Assembly: GCA_030630015.1 (NCBI GenBank)
Contig: DAOVNV010000015.1
Location: 1-18,028, forward strand
DNA length: 18,028 nucleotides
From: Desulfuromonadales bacterium
Lineage (GTDB): Bacteria; Desulfobacterota; Desulfuromonadia; Desulfuromonadales; BM103
Direction: 5' to 3'
Made by a program: the position numbers and the translations under genes
In this document: piece after piece, positions 14,639 to 18,028 of the stretch
How the letters are laid out: each line of letters opens with the position of its first letter
Numbering within the stretch: position 1 is the stretch's first letter
Notes under the pieces: model-generated
Database searches by the model: none
Told to the model about the DNA's origin: nothing
The model's input: only the letters and a program-made list of their open reading frames with translations

Positions 14639-17600
14639 TCAGTTGCCTTCCTTCGGGTTGAGGGGCGATCTCATGTCTTTCGGTGTAACCATCCAAAAAT
14701 ACGCCAGTTCTTCACGGAAATTTTCGAGAATGAACAGGGCCTTCGGGCTGCCCGTGCGGTCATGGTAGCTGGTCAGGATTTTCCTGAGATAGAGCTTGCC
14801 TTCGTTGTCGTCATCAACATCGATACGACGGGCCTCAACCAGTTCACCGTTGAGATTGTCAATAAAAGTTTTGTTGCGGTCATAGATGAAAGCGGCTCCG
14901 CCGGTCATGCCCGCACCAAAGTTGATGCCGGTCTCACCGAGGATAACCACTGTCCCTCCGGTCATATATTCACAGGCATGATCGCCAACACCTTCTACAG
15001 CTGACAGCGCTCCTGAATTTCTAACAGCAAAGCGCTCACCGGCCGTGCCGGCGGCAAACAGCTTGCCTCCGGTGGCTCCGTAGAGACAGGTGTTGCCAAC
15101 CGCGGCGGCTCCTTCCTGGTAAACTTTTGGTGTGATGATGATGCGGCCGGCATTCATGCCTTTGCCGACATAATCGTTGGCGACGCCTGTAAGAAAAATG
15201 CTTACGCCATGAGTGAGGAACGCACCCAGGGACTGCCCTGCAACGCCGGTTAGTTTAAGAGTGACTGCATCTTTCGGCAGCCCTGCATCTCCATAATACC
15301 TGGCAATTTCACCACTGATCATAGCCCCGACAGAGCGGTTGAGATTGCAGATCTCCTGCTCGATGACTATCTCCTCCTGGGGATTCCTGATCGCCGGTAA
15401 AACCCTGGCGAGGATGTTCTTCTCGTACTCGTTCTTGTCAAACGGTTCATTGTTTTTCGAACACAGGTTGGGGCCTTCGATATAGCCGAGAACTTTCGAG
15501 AAGTCGAAGTCTTTCGCCCGGACCGTGTCAACCACCTGTAACAGGTCGGTACGGCCGATCACCTCCTGCAGGCTGTGGAAGCCGAGTTGGGCGAGAATTT
15601 CTCTGACATCTTCGGCGACATTGCGCAGGTAACTGACCACCTTTTCGACGGTGCCGACATAATGTGCCCGCAGCATTTTATCCTGGGTGGCGACACCGAC
15701 TGTACAGCGGTTCAGATGACAGACCCTCAAAAGTTTGCAGCCAAGCATGACCAGCAGTGTTGTGCCGAAACCGTAATACTCGGCTCCGAGCATTGCCGCC
15801 TTGACAATGTCCGCACCGACTTTCAGGCCACCATCCGTCTGTAACTGCTCGAGTTCTCCCAGGTTGTTGCCCTTGAGGCTCTGGTTCGCTTCGGCCAGCC
15901 CGAGTTCCCAGGGGTTGCCGGCAAATTTGATGGAGGTCTGGGGTGCCGCCCCGGTTCCGCCGTCGCTGCCCGAAATAATGATTTTGTCGGCATAGGCCTT
16001 TGCGACGCCTGCCGCAATGGTGCCCACCCCCTCGCTTGATACCAGTTTGACAGAAATGCGCGCCTCAGGGTTGACCTGTTTAAGGTCAAAAATCAGCTGT
16101 GCCAGGTCCTCAATCGAATAGATATCGTGATGTGGGGGAGGTGATATCAGAGTGACCCCGGGAATTGTGTAACGCAGAGAGGCAATCAGCGGTGTTACCT
16201 TGTCCCCGGGCAATTGCCCCCCCTCGCCGGGCTTTGCTCCCTGGGCGACCTTGATCTGGATTTCGTCCGCACTGCGCAGGTAAGCCGGGGTTACACCGAA
16301 TCTCCCTGATGCAACTTGCTTGATCTTGCTGTTTTGCGGGCTGTTGAGCCGTTCGGGTGCTTCCCCACCCTCGCCGCTGTTTGATGCGCCGCCGAGAATG
16401 TTCATCGCTTCAGCGAGTGCTTCGTGCGCCTCGGGAGAAATTGAACCCAGCGACATGGCTGCGGAGTCGAAACGGCAGGTGATCTCCTCAACTGGCTCGA
16501 CTTCATCGATGGGGATGGGCGAGTTGGGGCTGTTCCAAGTGAAAAAATCACGAATGAAGCGCTGTCCGCGGCCGGCTATCATGTCTCTGAATGCCAGATA
16601 ATCTTCTCGAGTAAGAGTTTTTGCGAATTGATGCAGGCTGGTGACGATTCTCGAGTGAAAGTCATGATACTCGCCGCCTGGATTGTCCCTGGTTGCGCTG
16701 CCTATGGCCAGCGGGTAGATCGGCTTCATGTGATTTTTTCTGAAAACCTGGTCGTGTGAGCGGCGGAGGCGTTCTTCTATTTGGGTGTAATCCAACCCTG
16801 GCAATAAGGGGGGGGAGGCCGGGAAGCAGTCTTCTACCACCTTTTGGGAAAGACCGATGATATCGAACAGGGCTGCATTGCGATAGCTGGAGACGGTACT
16901 GATGCCCATTTTGGACATGACCTTGAGAATGCCCATGGTGAGAGCTTCGTAGAGATTTTTGAGTGCCAGTCGGGTGTCGCGTGCTGTCATCTTGAGGTTC
17001 TGGCACATTTGCAGGCCGGTTGCGTAGAGCAGCCAGGGATAGATCGCTACAGCGCCATATCCAAGCAGGACGCTGGCCTGGTGAGGGTCGACGACTTCTC
17101 CGGTCACTGCGATCAGCGAAACCAAGTGGCGGAGTTTTTCCCTGAAAAGTCTCTGGTTCAGATAGCCGACAGCCATTGCCATCGGTATCAGCCTGGTGTC
17201 CTGGTCAAGAACCCGGTCATCAAGGACGACTATCCGCACCTGGTCGTTGCGCACGGCATCAATAACCTGATCCCCCAGTGTTGTCAGGCTCGCCTCCAGA
17301 CCGTTGCAGAAGCCTGTTGTGAAGATCACATGCTTGTAACAGGCTTCGAAGCGTGGTTTGTCAGGGTTGCCAAACGAGAGCAGGGCATCAAAAATGTCGT
17401 GGGAAAGGATGGGTGAAATGTTTTTCAGGCGGCTGCCACGATCCGGGGCTTCAATGAGAGGATTGCCGATCCCGCCCAGCCCAATGGTTGTGGACATGAC
17501 GACTTTTTCCCGATAAGGGTCTATGGGCGGGTTGGTGACCTGGGCAAACTTTTGCCGGAAAAAATCTGTAAAATTGCGCTGCACATCGGAAAAAGCTGCC

Positions 17601-18028
17601 AACGGTGTATCGTCGCCCATGGAGCCGGTTGGTTCGCGTCCTTCCCGCAGCATCGGTTTGATGGTGTATTCGACGGTTTCATGTGTAACCCTGTAATATT
17701 GCAGAATCTGATCAAGGTCATCGTAGCGGTAGTCGTCCAGATCATCGAACTGGTGTTCGATGAATTCCATCAGGTAATAGGTGCGGCCGGTCAGCCATTC
17801 ACTGTAGGGCTTCGAATTCATCAGGTACTTGTCGATATCGGCCGAGAAAAAAACCTGTCCGGTCTGAAGATCGGCAGCAATCATTTCACCACTTTGCAGA
17901 CGCCCACGCTCGCGAATTTTTTCTGGGAGCGTACCCAAAACCCCATACTCGCTGGTCAGCAGCAACTTGTCATCGGTTGTAATGACATACTTGGCGGGGC
18001 GCAGTCCGTTGCGGTCGAGTACGCAGCC
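14639..18028 (-). CDS. gltB: Glutamate synthase large subunit, 5' end cut by window edge
   Basis: The frame stays open to the last base, giving 1129 visible residues of an expected 1480-1530, so the N-terminal glutaminase (GATase type 2) domain is mostly missing. The visible protein begins GCVLDRNGLRPAKY, a hallmark of GltB just inside the glutaminase-central region. A TTG at 17965 is internal and not the true start. The central domain follows. The FMN-binding synthase domain contains SGSDGGTGAAPQTS and the NPWELGLAE region (about 15890-15995). The 3Fe-4S cysteines have the spacing C-x5-C-x4-C in GCKLLRVCHLNRCTVG (about 15704-15740). The C-terminal GxGxG beta-helix includes GATGGKLFAAGTAGERF. 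It makes two glutamates from glutamine and 2-oxoglutarate in the cytoplasm, with GltD as electron donor. Its promoter lies outside the window. Confidence 0.96.
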   Translation of the reverse strand, partial: GCVLDRNGLRPAKYVITTDDKLLLTSEYGVLGTLPEKIRERGRLQSGEMIAADLQTGQVFFSADIDKYLMNSKPYSEWLTGRTYYLMEFIEHQFDDLDDYRYDDLDQILQYYRVTHETVEYTIKPMLREGREPTGSMGDDTPLAAFSDVQRNFTDFFRQKFAQVTNPPIDPYREKVVMSTTIGLGGIGNPLIEAPDRGSRLKNISPILSHDIFDALLSFGNPDKPRFEACYKHVIFTTGFCNGLEASLTTLGDQVIDAVRNDQVRIVVLDDRVLDQDTRLIPMAMAVGYLNQRLFREKLRHLVSLIAVTGEVVDPHQASVLLGYGAVAIYPWLLYATGLQMCQNLKMTARDTRLALKNLYEALTMGILKVMSKMGISTVSSYRNAALFDIIGLSQKVVEDCFPASPPLLPGLDYTQIEERLRRSHDQVFRKNHMKPIYPLAIGSATRDNPGGEYHDFHSRIVTSLHQFAKTLTREDYLAFRDMIAGRGQRFIRDFFTWNSPNSPIPIDEVEPVEEITCRFDSAAMSLGSISPEAHEALAEAMNILGGASNSGEGGEAPERLNSPQNSKIKQVASGRFGVTPAYLRSADEIQIKVAQGAKPGEGGQLPGDKVTPLIASLRYTIPGVTLISPPPHHDIYSIEDLAQLIFDLKQVNPEARISVKLVSSEGVGTIAAGVAKAYADKIIISGSDGGTGAAPQTSIKFAGNPWELGLAEANQSLKGNNLGELEQLQTDGGLKVGADIVKAAMLGAEYYGFGTTLLVMLGCKLLRVCHLNRCTVGVATQDKMLRAHYVGTVEKVVSYLRNVAEDVREILAQLGFHSLQEVIGRTDLLQVVDTVRAKDFDFSKVLGYIEGPNLCSKNNEPFDKNEYEKNILARVLPAIRNPQEEIVIEQEICNLNRSVGAMISGEIARYYGDAGLPKDAVTLKLTGVAGQSLGAFLTHGVSIFLTGVANDYVGKGMNAGRIIITPKVYQEGAAAVGNTCLYGATGGKLFAAGTAGERFAVRNSGALSAVEGVGDHACEYMTGGTVVILGETGINFGAGMTGGAAFIYDRNKTFIDNLNGELVEARRIDVDDDNEGKLYLRKILTSYHDRTGSPKALFILENFREELAYFWMVTPKDMRSPLNPKEGN

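Noticed and set aside
16844..17416. 190-codon plus-strand open frame
   Set aside because: Antisense to gltB; no domain recognised and the opposite strand is highly conserved.
17963..17965. TTG as the start of gltB
   Set aside because: The frame continues upstream to the window end with conserved GltB sequence (LDRNGLRPAKY), so the gene is truncated by the window.

Overview
The window is a chromosomal segment of a Gram-negative bacterium. The evidence is an outer-membrane-factor lipoprotein, an RND pump with its periplasmic adaptor, a BaeS/BaeR-type two-component system, and a proteobacterial-type two-gene glutamate synthase. Gene style and moderate G+C would suit a Desulfuromonas/Geobacter-type organism, but a gammaproteobacterium cannot be excluded from this sequence alone.

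Layout. Bases 1-446 are AT-rich and carry a membrane-protein ORF of unknown function, two 12-bp tandem repeats and a bidirectional terminator. Next is tRNA-Thr(CGT) at 447-522 (minus) with a good promoter. Because the foreign-looking DNA lies on the 3' side of the tRNA, this may be the edge of an integrated island. Bases 573-2891 (minus) hold a possible 47-residue membrane peptide and a 717-residue membrane protein. The latter fuses a PAS, degenerate histidine-kinase-like sensor to a complete DnaQ-type DEDDh exonuclease. A 133-bp transposon-like inverted-repeat element with a perfect 8-bp target duplication sits just upstream of it (2938-3086). Thioredoxin-type arsenate reductase (3146-3574, minus) and glyoxalase I (3693-4073, plus) are divergent.

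Bases 4075-12470 form an envelope-stress/efflux locus. baeR and baeS (minus, 4-bp overlap) face a divergent operon of outer-membrane lipoprotein, adaptor and RND permease (plus). The shared 287-bp control region contains a BaeR-box-like sequence. The likely circuit is BaeS sensing envelope stress, BaeR being phosphorylated, and the tripartite pump being induced.

Bases 12471-13161 are non-coding, AT-rich, and contain a 21-bp tandem duplication and weak hairpins. Bases 13162-18028 (minus) carry gltD and most of gltB (5' end cut by the window edge), separated by a 76-bp gap with a threefold heptanucleotide repeat. Together they form glutamate synthase for ammonium assimilation.

No CRISPR array, complete insertion sequence, rRNA or defence gene was recognised. 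The most unusual items are the sensor-exonuclease fusion with its small downstream ORF, and the transposon-like element at its promoter.
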